From contig NZ_LJCO01000051.1 in NCBI RefSeq assembly GCF_001399675.1, positions 1 to 64,000 of the forward strand: a stretch of 64,000 nt of DNA, given 5' to 3'. This document shows, one piece after another, positions 24,262 to 33,030 of this stretch (its first letter is position 1; each line of letters begins with the position of its first letter). Under the pieces are notes generated by a model. That model ran no database searches. It saw nothing but the letters and a program-made list of their open reading frames with translations, and had not been told where the DNA came from. Made by a program: the position numbers and the translations under genes. This stretch comes from Paenalicyclobacillus ferrooxydans (GTDB lineage: Bacteria > Bacillota > Bacilli > Alicyclobacillales > Alicyclobacillaceae).

Positions 24262-26396
24262 CTGCCCATGTCTTGGTTGTCGGCGACGGTGTTTTCGCAG
24301 ATATGGTCTGCAGACGCCTTCTGGAAGAGAAGTTGTGCCATCTATCGCGGCAGTCGGACTTCTCAAGCAATGTCCCGCCCGATCTCGATTTGGCCCTGGT
24401 GCTTGACGACGCTTGGCACCCGGCGGCGCATATTGCGGCGGAGCAGGTCTTTCGGGGGCGCGGGATCCCATGGTTGCGAGGCTTTGTGTCGTTTGGCACC
24501 GGGGTTGTTGGACCCCTGGTTCGCCCTTCGCACGCAGGGTGTTCACAGTGCGCTGACTGGAGAACATTGATGACGGAATCGGATCGGCGGGAAATGCTCC
24601 AGATTCGGATGCAGCTGGGAAACGGCGGCGTGGTTCTGGCGCGAGATGTGTGGGGCACGCGAACTGGTCTCACGCAGATGGCGATTTTGCTCATACGCGA
24701 GGTCGGGCAGGCACTGCGGGATGTCGAGAACGACAGCAGCGTCATCGACTGTGAGGCATGCAGCGTGATCGACCATCTCATCTGCGTCAATATGAAGACC
24801 CTCGAAACCACGCGGCACTTCGTTTTGCCGAATGCCTCCTGCCCGGTCTGCGGCGCGCTTCCGGAGGACACTTCAGACGCAGCCGTGATTCAACTTGAGC
24901 CGAGTCCGAAGCTGGATGCGCAGAGCTATCGCAGCAGGTCGATGGATGATCTGCAGGAGACTTTGGTTCACGACTATTTGGATTCGCGATCGGGATTGTT
25001 TAACGCAAAGGTACAGGACCTCATCACGCCGTATGCAGCGGTCAGCATCAATCTGCCGCTCATGATGGGGGATGAGGGGACCTCAGGCCGGTCGCACTCG
25101 TACAAGGAATGCGAACCGATTGCCATTCTCGAGGGCCTTGAGCGGTTTTGCGGACTCGAGCCTCGCGGAAAGCGGACGACTGTGGTTGATTCGTACGCCA
25201 ATCTTCAGGCCGACGCACTGAATCCGGCATCCGTAGGCCTTCATGAGCCAAGCCAGTATGCACGTCCAACCTTCCCGTTTCAAGCCTTGTCGAAGGACCT
25301 CCCAATGGAGTGGGTATGGGGCTATTCCCTGACGAAAGAGCGCCCCATCCTGGTTCCGAAGCAGCTCGCATATTACAGTCTCGGCTGCGATGGCGGGTTT
25401 GTGTATGAGACCTCAAACGGCTGTGCCCTCGGTGGCACGAGGATGGAGGCTGTTTTCCACGGTATCCTCGAGGTCGTTGAGCGCGACGCGTTTCTTCTCA
25501 CATGGTACGCACAGTTGCCGCTGCCGAGGGTGGACTTATCGTCGTACCCGGACAGCGAGTTGCAGTGGATGATAGCGAGGCTGCGAACGGTCGCGGGTTA
25601 CGACCTTCACTTTTTCAACGCGACGATGGAAAACGGGATCCCGACGGTGTTCGCGATTGCGAAAAACCGCCGCTCCTACGGTCTCAACCTAATGTGCTCG
25701 GCAGGGTCGCATGTCGATCCGATGCGTGCCACCAAATCTGCGATTCAGGAGACGGCCGGCATGCTGCTTCGCTTTGATGAGAAGCTCGAGACAAAGCGGG
25801 CAGAGTACTTGCAGATGTTGCGCGACTCCTCGTATGTACGCCAAATGGATGACCACTCGATGCTTTACGGGCTGCCAGAAGCGGAGGAACGCTTGGGGTT
25901 CTTGCTCCGTGAAAAGCGGCCGGTGCAGTCGTTCGAGGAAGCATTCGGCGTGGGGAATAGTTCCGGGGAGGCCAGCGGCACAGGGCCCGCAAATGAGGCG
26001 GATAGAGTCGGCGCGGCCAATGGCACAGGGCCCGCAAATGGGGCGGATGGAGTCGGCGCGGCCAGTGGCACAGGGCCCGAAAATGGGGTGGATGGAGTCG
26101 GCGTGGCCAGTGGCAGGCACCGCGACTTGACGGATGATCTGAAGGATCTGCTCGCCGTCTTTCGTCGCCTGAACATGGATGTGATTGTGGTCGATCAGAC
26201 GTCTCCTGAGATTTCCAGAAACGGGCTGTCCTGCGTGAAGGTCATCATCCCGGGCATGCTGCCGATGACATTTGGTCACCACCTCACGCGCCTCGAGGGC
26301 CTCGACAGGGTTCTGACGGTCCCCATGAAACTGGGCTACACAACCAAGCCGCTCAACCGCAAAGACCTAAATCCTTATCCGCACCCATTTCCATGA
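24258..26396 (+). CDS. Fused leader-binding/YcaO cyclodehydratase for TOMM synthesis
   Basis: A 712-residue ATP-dependent cyclodehydratase, the enzyme that turns Cys into thiazoline. The N-terminal part (1-215) is a ThiF-like C-protein domain with zinc pairs C95-x2-C98 and C195-x2-C198. The YcaO domain follows, with KECEPIAILEGLERFCG and GGTRMEAVFHGILEVVERDAF, both ATP/Mg-binding helices. The protein ends in NPYPHPFP, the Pro-rich tail typical of TOMM YcaO proteins and important for activity. A Gly/Ala-rich insert of three about 45-bp units (25975-26109, GTGPANGADGVGAAS-like) interrupts the domain before RHRDLTDDL. It starts on GTG overlapping the upstream stop. Confidence 0.92.
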   Translation: MTAHVLVVGDGVFADMVCRRLLEEKLCHLSRQSDFSSNVPPDLDLALVLDDAWHPAAHIAAEQVFRGRGIPWLRGFVSFGTGVVGPLVRPSHAGCSQCADWRTLMTESDRREMLQIRMQLGNGGVVLARDVWGTRTGLTQMAILLIREVGQALRDVENDSSVIDCEACSVIDHLICVNMKTLETTRHFVLPNASCPVCGALPEDTSDAAVIQLEPSPKLDAQSYRSRSMDDLQETLVHDYLDSRSGLFNAKVQDLITPYAAVSINLPLMMGDEGTSGRSHSYKECEPIAILEGLERFCGLEPRGKRTTVVDSYANLQADALNPASVGLHEPSQYARPTFPFQALSKDLPMEWVWGYSLTKERPILVPKQLAYYSLGCDGGFVYETSNGCALGGTRMEAVFHGILEVVERDAFLLTWYAQLPLPRVDLSSYPDSELQWMIARLRTVAGYDLHFFNATMENGIPTVFAIAKNRRSYGLNLMCSAGSHVDPMRATKSAIQETAGMLLRFDEKLETKRAEYLQMLRDSSYVRQMDDHSMLYGLPEAEERLGFLLREKRPVQSFEEAFGVGNSSGEASGTGPANEADRVGAANGTGPANGADGVGAASGTGPENGVDGVGVASGRHRDLTDDLKDLLAVFRRLNMDVIVVDQTSPEISRNGLSCVKVIIPGMLPMTFGHHLTRLEGLDRVLTVPMKLGYTTKPLNRKDLNPYPHPFP

Positions 26397-26421
26397 CGGA
26401 TTTGAGACTGGAGTGAACAAC

Positions 26422-28152
26422 GTGGAACTCGACGAATTCCTATACAACCTCCATTTTGACATCGACAAGGTGCGCCCTGTCTCGCTTGAGGTGGACTGGG
26501 AGGATGCACCGCTTCCCTTTAAGCTCTATCAGGGGCTGCCTCACGTACACCTGTCACTCGATGTCCCTCTCAGTCTGCCTGTGGATGGTGGAAAAGCACC
26601 TGACGTGAAGGACGTTGGAGATTTGTGTTGGTATAGTTATGGACTCACGCAGCTATGTCATGCGCTGCCGCCATTTTTAGGCGGGGGCACGGGAACGGGT
26701 GCAGATGCCGTGGAGACAGATGCTGTTGGGACAGATGTCGATGCGGCGGGGCTCCAACACGGACAATCCATGGCAGACCCAACGATGCAGTTGTTGCGCC
26801 GATACGTCCCGTCCGGCGGGGGACTGTACCCGAGTGAACTGTACGTCTACCTGACCTTAGATAGGCTCGTGCACGGCATCTACCACTACGACGTCGCACA
26901 TCACCGATTGGTTCTCCTTCGAGAAGGAGACTTCGACGCCTATCTGGAGCGGGCGCTTGGCCATCGGATCGGCATACCTAAGTGTTTTGCAACATTCTTT
27001 GTGTCCACGATGTTCTGGAAAAACTACTACAAATATCACGACTTTTCCTATCGGCTGCAGGCGCTGGATGCGGGGGGCCTCACCGGTCAGTTGATGGAGG
27101 CAGCGAGACATGTCGGATACAAGTCGACGGTCAGCTTTCAGTTTCTTGACCGAGCCGTCAATCACTTGATTGGATTGAACGATGAGGAAGAGTCCGTGTA
27201 TGCGGTGATCTCGTTCTCGGCAGAGGGAAACGAGGCCGGTATCGGACAGAACAGCGAAACCGCTGTAATGCTGCCCGACGAAGAGGTTGCCGCGGAGCTC
27301 TGTGCTGAACTGCCTCCGCTGAAGCATCGACACTTTGTGAAGTCCAAGCGGATCGCCAAGTACCCTTTGCTTGTCAGGATGAATCAGGCGTCCATGAATG
27401 AATCGACGCGTTCCTTTGGGCCTCTGCCTAAGGTTTGGAAGAACGATGAAGGCGAGCCAAAGGAGGACCAAGACTTCATTGCAGGAACTGGGGAGGCGTT
27501 AACGAGGGCTTCGGGAGTTCACGCACCTCGCCCGCATACTCAGAAACAGGTCTGCTTGCCTAGGGTTGATCGGCTAGATTACGATTTTGCTGCGGCCTGT
27601 CGCAGGCGATTTTCTCCGGGTCCGGATTTTGTACATGGACGCCTGCAACTTGAGAAACTATCCCATTTGTTCGCGGAGACTGCTGCAGCGCTAGACGAGC
27701 GAGGGATTGAGTCGCGCGTATCGATGGGTGTGTGTGTACATGGCATTGACGGACTGAATGACGGGGCCTACATCTATGATGCGACTGCGCACACGCTGAA
27801 GTTGGTTCGCGCCGGGGATCATCGGCTTCGATTGCAGTCTGGCATGTCCATGCCAACAGTCAATTTCTTTCATGTTCCTGTCTGCGTACATTTGATTGGC
27901 TGCACGGATGGCTTTGGGGACTTTGGCTATCGGGGATACAGATTGCAACAACTCGAGGTCGGGATGGTTCTGCAACGTCTGCTCCTGACGGCATCTGCAC
28001 TGGGGATGAATGGCCATCCGCTGCTTGGTTACGACGAGAGCGACTGCGATGACATTTATGGAATACAGTCGACAGGTTATACCTGTCTCATCGAGGTCCC
28101 CGTCGGATTCTATCGCAAGACTTCCAGGTTTGAGGGTCCGTTGCGGGTGTAA
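26422..28152 (+). CDS. SagB-type FMN dehydrogenase (double nitroreductase domain)
   Basis: A 576-residue SagB-type oxidoreductase that would oxidise azolines to aromatic azoles with FMN, the last chemical step in TOMM formation. Two nitroreductase-like halves are seen. The N-terminal half has RRYVPSGGGLYPSELYVYL and GIYHYDVAHHRLVLL; the second starts near RLDYDFAAACRRRFSPGP and ends GYDESDCDDIYGIQSTGYTCLIEVPVG. An insert of GTGADAVETDAVGTD-type repeats lies near residue 95. GTG 26422 is preferred because CTGGAGTGA ends six bases upstream; GTG 26413 lies within that site. It closes the cluster, with a terminator hairpin at 28259. Confidence 0.88.
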   Translation: MELDEFLYNLHFDIDKVRPVSLEVDWEDAPLPFKLYQGLPHVHLSLDVPLSLPVDGGKAPDVKDVGDLCWYSYGLTQLCHALPPFLGGGTGTGADAVETDAVGTDVDAAGLQHGQSMADPTMQLLRRYVPSGGGLYPSELYVYLTLDRLVHGIYHYDVAHHRLVLLREGDFDAYLERALGHRIGIPKCFATFFVSTMFWKNYYKYHDFSYRLQALDAGGLTGQLMEAARHVGYKSTVSFQFLDRAVNHLIGLNDEEESVYAVISFSAEGNEAGIGQNSETAVMLPDEEVAAELCAELPPLKHRHFVKSKRIAKYPLLVRMNQASMNESTRSFGPLPKVWKNDEGEPKEDQDFIAGTGEALTRASGVHAPRPHTQKQVCLPRVDRLDYDFAAACRRRFSPGPDFVHGRLQLEKLSHLFAETAAALDERGIESRVSMGVCVHGIDGLNDGAYIYDATAHTLKLVRAGDHRLRLQSGMSMPTVNFFHVPVCVHLIGCTDGFGDFGYRGYRLQQLEVGMVLQRLLLTASALGMNGHPLLGYDESDCDDIYGIQSTGYTCLIEVPVGFYRKTSRFEGPLRV

Positions 28153-28258
28153 GTGAGGTTACAGGTCCAGGGGATGACCGGGACCAGGGTGGCTCGGGTG
28201 GCTCGGGTGGCTTGGGTGGCTGCTTGTCACCGTGACTTCAGGGATTAGAAAATTGGAG

Positions 28259-28292
28259 GCCCATCCCGTTTGGCGGGATGGGCTTCAAATCT
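28259..28292 (+). terminator. TOMM cluster terminator
   Basis: GCCCATCCCG (28259-28268) pairs perfectly with CGGGATGGGC (28274-28283) across a five-base loop. The T-tract is weak (TTCAAATCTT). Confidence 0.6.
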
Positions 28293-28544
28293 TGCCTTGG
28301 AAGGGCCCACGAATCGGGTCCGAACGTTCCAATTCGGGTTCGAACGCTCCAATAAGGATGCTAACGAACAAATCTTCCTTTGTAGCTCAGATTTCATGTT
28401 TCCGGCTGAAGTTAAGGCACAAAATTTCCCTTGTGGTCTCAGTTTACCCTGGTTTCAGGGGAGTGGACCCTAAGAACGGACATCTTGTTCGTTAATTAAC
28501 TGCATCGTGCGAGAAATCAGGCATCAACGAACAAATCTTCCCTT

Positions 28545-28731
28545 ATGACTCAGCAATGACTCAGCAATGACTCAGCAATGACTCAGCAATGACTCAGCAA
28601 TGACTCAGCAATGACTCAGCAATGACTCAGCAATGACTCAGCAATGACTCAGCAATGACTCAGCAATGACTCAGCAATGACTCAGCAATGACTCAGCAAT
28701 GACTCAGCAATGACTCAGCAATGACTCAGCA
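28545..28731. repeat. 11-bp tandem repeat, 17 perfect copies
   Basis: ATGACTCAGCA is repeated 17 times with no mismatch. Each unit holds the seven-base palindrome TGACTCA. The period does not keep reading frame and is close to one DNA helical turn, so the palindromes would face the same side of the helix. Confidence 0.97.
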
Positions 28732-28813
28732 TCGCGGCCTGGCCTCAAGCGTCTGAAGCGCCTCAGGTAAGGAGCAGGTAAAATTGGATCTCAACTCCTC
28801 GTGACCACTTCAC

Positions 28814-29626
28814 TCATTCCGTTTGTTCCGAACTGAGGGCATCAAAAAAGAATTGAAGCACATCCATCGTCCGGGAACTCGCGCGCTTTTGCATCTGGTT
28901 GTACATCGTCTGGTCCGGCAACTGCCGAAACAGCTCGTGACTGGGGCCGCCAAGCGCGTCGTTGGTGTTCACCTCGATCAACCAGAACTGACGCTTTGCG
29001 TCCATGGCCAGGTCGATCCCGACTTCGTCGATCTGACTGTAGTCATCAAACAGGCTGCTAATCCTTGTGCCAATTTCGACGAGTTTCTGCTTGAGTACCC
29101 CAATCTCGTAAGTACTGACCGACAGCAGTCTAGGCACGGCCGCTTCAAATGGCAACACCTGTCCGTGGCTGATCCCCACGTTCGATACGATGCCCTGCCC
29201 ACCTACACGAACGAGTTCTCCTGCATAGACCCAGTTGCCGTCGATATCTCTCTGCATATGAACGCGGATGTCGCATGGATAGCCGCTGTATGAAACAGCA
29301 GGGATGGCCTCCTGAACAATGGCAGGGACTCCGCTGTAGTGCTTGAGGACTTGTGCCACAGTTGCCTTTATAGAACTGCGTTCCTGAGTCACCCAAACCA
29401 TTGACTTACCCCGCTGTTCCATGACGCTGATGTTCGATCCGCCCCATGTCCCCGTTGGCTTGACGTACACCCGGTGATATCGATTTAAAAAGGTCCTCAG
29501 GTTCGATGCGGACAGACGGGCGGTATTTGGCAACCTGCATGGGCCAAGGTTCTCACCCCGAAGCAACTTGTACATCTCCCATTTGTCAAAGCCCGATCGC
29601 TCTTCATCAATCCGTGCCTTCCCCAT
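28814..29626 (-). CDS. YheC/YheD-family ATP-grasp protein (spore coat-associated type)
   Basis: A 270-residue protein of the YheC/D family, which has an ATP-grasp-like fold and in Bacillus is associated with the endospore coat. Conserved pieces are LNRYHRVYVKPTGTWGGSNISV near residue 48, VQEAIPAVSYSGYPCDIRVHMQRD, and the metal-binding FWLIEVNTNDALGG near 218. GAGGAGG precedes the ATG at 29626. Its presence supports a spore-forming host. It is convergent with the TOMM cluster and separated from it by the 11-bp array. The enzymatic product, if any, is unknown for the family. Confidence 0.88.
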   Translation of the reverse strand: MGKARIDEERSGFDKWEMYKLLRGENLGPCRLPNTARLSASNLRTFLNRYHRVYVKPTGTWGGSNISVMEQRGKSMVWVTQERSSIKATVAQVLKHYSGVPAIVQEAIPAVSYSGYPCDIRVHMQRDIDGNWVYAGELVRVGGQGIVSNVGISHGQVLPFEAAVPRLLSVSTYEIGVLKQKLVEIGTRISSLFDDYSQIDEVGIDLAMDAKRQFWLIEVNTNDALGGPSHELFRQLPDQTMYNQMQKRASSRTMDVLQFFFDALSSEQTE

Positions 29627-30045
29627 ATCAAGGCCTCCTCAACGTACGCCACCTGTACGAAAGATCGTATTCTCGATCACGTTTGTACGGTGCTTGTTTG
29701 CACTGTAGTGGGCAGCCGATAGTGAGTGAACGGAGGTGGTTGGATCGCCACAATGCCTTCTTACCCGGCGTGTGAACTGTGTATAGGCTCTTTGTATGAA
29801 ATTACGCCCCAGTGAAACGATAAGGTTGCTGAATTCAGACATTTTTTGCTCACACATGGGCTCACACATGGATTTAGACATTTTTTGGCTCACACATGGG
29901 CTCAGTCCATACATGGGTCCATATATTCGAACGGGGCGAGCAAGGATCTGCGGCCTTCACGCAAAGGGACTTCCATTTCCATAGAAACGCGTTCCAGAGA
30001 ATCGTGCAACAGGACCTGCAACTTCCACGCAAAGGGTGTCGCTGC
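29627..30045. other. Intergenic with direct repeats
   Basis: A segment AGACATTTTTT..GCTCACACATGGGCTCA is present twice (about 29837 and 29876), and GCTCACACATGG occurs three times. CACGCAAAGGG is also duplicated just before the next gene. No gene is seen. Confidence 0.5.
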
Positions 30046-31287
30046 ATGAACGACCTTCAGTTGTACGGAAATATCTTCTATGAACCGGGAAGTCACAAAT
30101 GGACTGGTTCAGGTGTGGGATGGTGGATAGAGAAGAGCCACGAGAACAGTGCAAAAATCACGTTTGAGGAACGACTTTGGTTCGATCCGGACAGGCCATC
30201 CCACAAGCGCAGCTATCAGCTCGCACTCAGCAACATCAACCAGTACGGCGACATCGAAGTCTACAACATGGACGAAGATGGCTTCTTTCTGCGTTGGATG
30301 GGTGTTGGAACGGAGATGTGCGAGGCATCGTTTACCGTCCGGGGTCACCAAAAGAGCTTCGTTCCCGATGACAGGAAGCTGACCAATGAAGAGAGTGTTG
30401 CTGACGTTTACGCCGCTGGACTGCTGTTTCATTACGAGGCTAAGTACGGCGTTGTCACCGTGATGGGTTCGGCCACCATCCAGTGCAAGGAGATCGCTGA
30501 AGAGAGTTTAGACATCTTGAGCAGTCATGTCGCTTACTATCAGTCCGCCATCGAGAAAGAAGATGATACCCTCGGCAAAGAGCTTCTCGCGGACAAACTG
30601 TCGAAAACACAAATCCGAATGGAACGACATCGAACCATCGTCGAGCGAAGTGCCCGTTACTGGGACTCCGCCAAGAAGTTCGGAGAATTATGGGGCAGGT
30701 ACGCGGCGGAGGAACAAGAAGAGGCTCTCGGTGGATGCTACATTCCCATCTGTACAGGCGGCGGGCCGGGGATCATGCGCGCGGTGGCTCAGGGTGCGAG
30801 AGAACAGAATGCGCATGTGGTCGGTATTGACTGTCAATTCGGTTACGACAACTTCTTCGACCTCAAGGACAGCTATTCGGTTTATTCCAATCAGCGCCTG
30901 CGGATGAACAACTTCTCTATCCGAGAAGGAGTGCTCATCAACTATTCGCATGTCATCCTGTTTTGGCCGGGGGGATACGGTACTGCGTGGGAGGTGTTTG
31001 AAACACTGTCGAAAATTTCGACCAACCACCTGCGGCGTCGGCGAACAAAAGCCATCTTTGTACATCAAGATTACTGGGAGCCAATGTTTCGGTTTATTGA
31101 CGAGATGCGCGCATTTGGTGCCATCAACAGCTATGGCGATCGCATTAAGATCCCAGGCGTCGACGACGCGCTGCCGGATGAAGCCTATATCGCCGAAGTC
31201 GTTGATACGGCAGAGGAGGCGTTCGAGAAGACACGGGCGTTCGTTGAGGAGCTATATGCACGAAACATGTTAACGCTAAGAACCTGA
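30046..31287 (+). CDS. LOG-family-like nucleotide phosphoribohydrolase domain protein
   Basis: A 413-residue protein. Residues about 215-413 are a Rossmann-like LOG/lysine-decarboxylase-like domain: TGGGPGIMRAVAQGA, the catalytic Arg region, and PGGYGTAWEVFE, matching the PGGxGTxxE motif of cytokinin-nucleotide phosphoribohydrolases and related bacterial nucleotide hydrolases. The first 210 residues (LYGNIFYEPGSHKWTGSG..., LRWMGVGTEMCEASFTVRG) form an extra domain I cannot name. ATG 30046 follows AAAGGG at nine bases; the open frame extends upstream but through repeats without a ribosome site. The activity on AMP or another nucleotide is inferred from the motif only. Confidence 0.75.
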   Translation: MNDLQLYGNIFYEPGSHKWTGSGVGWWIEKSHENSAKITFEERLWFDPDRPSHKRSYQLALSNINQYGDIEVYNMDEDGFFLRWMGVGTEMCEASFTVRGHQKSFVPDDRKLTNEESVADVYAAGLLFHYEAKYGVVTVMGSATIQCKEIAEESLDILSSHVAYYQSAIEKEDDTLGKELLADKLSKTQIRMERHRTIVERSARYWDSAKKFGELWGRYAAEEQEEALGGCYIPICTGGGPGIMRAVAQGAREQNAHVVGIDCQFGYDNFFDLKDSYSVYSNQRLRMNNFSIREGVLINYSHVILFWPGGYGTAWEVFETLSKISTNHLRRRRTKAIFVHQDYWEPMFRFIDEMRAFGAINSYGDRIKIPGVDDALPDEAYIAEVVDTAEEAFEKTRAFVEELYARNMLTLRT

Positions 31288-31360
31288 GAGAGGGAACCCG
31301 GTTTCCGCATCAACGACGATATGAAGCCTGCAAAATCTGATCCGTAAGGGGATGGTTTAC

Positions 31361-32068
31361 TTGGACGACGCTCAGAAACGACGACAGTTGGCTGCCTATA
31401 TTGGAAAGCTTTTTCGTGACAGTTTTGGGAAAGGTCCAGAGGGTGTATATGTATCTTTCGGCGGTCCCTTTTTTACCGTCTACATGACGAACCTGATGTC
31501 GGCAACAGAACAAATTCTAATGGACCAAGACCAGGAAGAAATCATTATGTCTACACGCGCGAAACTGATGCAGAAGTTGATTCCGGAGATTAGGGCAAAC
31601 GTTAAATTAGAAACAGGGATTGAGTTGCAGGAAGTGTATTATGACTGGGGACTGCACAATCGCTCGGGTATGATTACTGGGATTGCACACGAAACATTTG
31701 GTGCGATCCTCACGGAAGACTATCAGGGCAAAGAACAGATCCATGAGGAAATCATAGCGATTAGCCAACGGGCCCAGAAGGCACCCGAGAAAATAAATTC
31801 ATATCAGCTGAATCCAAGAACGATTGTGGTGATTCGCAGTGGAATTTTGGTGATGATTGAGAAGGAACTCATTCGAACGGGCTACGAAATTCAACTCAAA
31901 TACACAAAAAGAAATTTGGAACAGCGTTTTCTCCATAACAATAGCCACTTTGAAGTGATTTTGGATAGAAAAGTCGTCGACTTGTTTGTTGACTGGGATT
32001 TCGAATTTGACAAAAGTGTGATATTATTCGTCGTGAGCGACATACATAGTCCGGTGGAAATGAGCTAG
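31361..32068 (+). CDS. DUF2294 (MpsC-like) domain protein, copy 1
   Basis: A 235-residue protein whose N-terminal 115 residues (AAYIGKLFRDSFGKGPEGVYV ... ELQEVYYDWGL) fit DUF2294, a Firmicutes family also called MpsC and proposed to act with Na+-linked membrane-potential systems. The second half resembles the first weakly (SYQLNPRTIVVIRSGILVMIEKELIRTGYE...), perhaps a second divergent copy of the domain. TTG 31361 is chosen by alignment with the paralogue, which also starts on TTG and is also 235 residues, and because AAGGGGATGG lies just upstream. No membrane segment is seen. It lies next to a cytoplasmic PAS kinase, so a sensory role is possible. Confidence 0.82.
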   Translation: MDDAQKRRQLAAYIGKLFRDSFGKGPEGVYVSFGGPFFTVYMTNLMSATEQILMDQDQEEIIMSTRAKLMQKLIPEIRANVKLETGIELQEVYYDWGLHNRSGMITGIAHETFGAILTEDYQGKEQIHEEIIAISQRAQKAPEKINSYQLNPRTIVVIRSGILVMIEKELIRTGYEIQLKYTKRNLEQRFLHNNSHFEVILDRKVVDLFVDWDFEFDKSVILFVVSDIHSPVEMS

Positions 32069-32085
32069 ACATGGAGCTAGACATG

Positions 32086-32124
32086 AGCCGAAAGAGCGCC
32101 GTAGGTGCTTTTTCGGCTTTTTTG
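32086..32124 (+). terminator. Terminator after DUF2294 copy 1
   Basis: AGCCGAAA (32086-32093) pairs with TTTCGGCT (32111-32118), with inner helix AGCGCC/GGTGCT and T-run. A decayed copy of this hairpin follows copy 2 (about 32971-32996), so the duplication included the terminator. Confidence 0.8.
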
Positions 32125-32260
32125 CGTTCTGTGAATCGCAGATGTTTAGCGCCAGGATGCGTCAGCCGCGATTTTTAGATTTGCAATGGATGATACAAAC
32201 CAAACTATACAAATACGGGAATGGAAGTAACCCACCCGTCTCTATGAGGGATGATTTTCC

Positions 32261-32968
32261 TTGGACGAATTACAACAAAGGCAACAGCTGGCTGCATACA
32301 TCGGCAAGCTTTTTCGTGACAGTTTTGGGAAAGGTCCAGAGGGTGTGTATGTATCTTTTGGCGGGCCAATTATCACTGTTTACGTTCGAAACCTGATGTC
32401 GGCAACAGAACAGATTCTCATGGAGCAAGACCAAGAAGAAACCATCATGTCTATCCGTGCGAAATTGATGCAGAAACTGATTCCGGAGATTAAGGCGAAC
32501 GTTGAATTCGTGACGGGAATTGAATTACAGGAAGTGTATTATGACTGGGCCTTGCAGAACCGTTCGGGAATGATTGTTGGTATCGCACGTGAAGCATTCG
32601 GTCCGGTTCTTGCAGAAGACTACATGGGGAAAGAACAACTGCACGATGAAATTAAATCGATCAGCCAACGTGCCCAAAAAGCTCCTGAGAAGATGAATTC
32701 GTATGAGTTGAATCCAAGAACGATTGTGGTGGTTCGCAGTGGAACTTTGGTCCTGATCGAGAAGGAACTCATCCGAACAGGCTATGAGGTCCCGCTAAAG
32801 TACACAAAAAGAAATGTGGAAAAGCGGTTTCTCCATAACAATAGCCACTTTGAAGCCATTTTGGACAGAAGGGTTGTCGACTTGTTTGTGGATTGGGACT
32901 TCGCACGTGATAAAAGTGTGATTGTATTTGTACTGAACGACATGAACAATACGATGGAAATGAGTTGA
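32261..32968 (+). CDS. DUF2294 (MpsC-like) domain protein, copy 2
   Basis: A tandem paralogue of the preceding gene: 235 residues, same TTG start context (GAGGGATG upstream), and most positions identical, including ATEQILM-DQDQEE and the C-terminal ELIRTGYE..LKYTKRN segment. Differences cluster at RTL-type surface positions and at the C-terminus (RDKSVIVFVLNDMN). The stop overlaps a TTG of the kinase frame. Since the inter-gene terminator is degenerate here, copy 2 may be cotranscribed with the histidine kinase, unlike copy 1. It could have acquired a role as that kinase's partner. Confidence 0.82.
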   Translation: MDELQQRQQLAAYIGKLFRDSFGKGPEGVYVSFGGPIITVYVRNLMSATEQILMEQDQEETIMSIRAKLMQKLIPEIKANVEFVTGIELQEVYYDWALQNRSGMIVGIAREAFGPVLAEDYMGKEQLHDEIKSISQRAQKAPEKMNSYELNPRTIVVVRSGTLVLIEKELIRTGYEVPLKYTKRNVEKRFLHNNSHFEAILDRRVVDLFVDWDFARDKSVIVFVLNDMNNTMEMS

Positions 32969-33030
32969 GTCGAAAGATCGCCGCAGGCGGTTTTGGAAGT
33001 TCATTGCAAAGAGAGCGTGAATACTTTCAT

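Larger units (their letters stand above)
28153..28813. other. Intergenic: short repeats, terminator, 11-bp array
   Basis: No gene is supported. The gap contains GGCTCGGGT-type 9-bp repeats (about 28186-28222), the cluster terminator, two copies of an AACGAACAAATCTTCC segment (about 28366 and 28528), and the 17-copy array. Confidence 0.6.

Noticed and set aside
28232..28495. Small frames after the SagB gene.
   Set aside because: They cross the terminator hairpin and repeats and show no protein-like conservation pattern.
28545..28731. Plasmid or chromosome replication origin iterons.
   Set aside because: No initiator gene, DnaA boxes or AT-rich melting region are nearby; a simple repeat expansion explains it.
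29896..30045. N-terminal extension of the LOG-like protein from an upstream start.
   Set aside because: The extension is encoded by direct repeats, while ATG 30046 has its own ribosome site.
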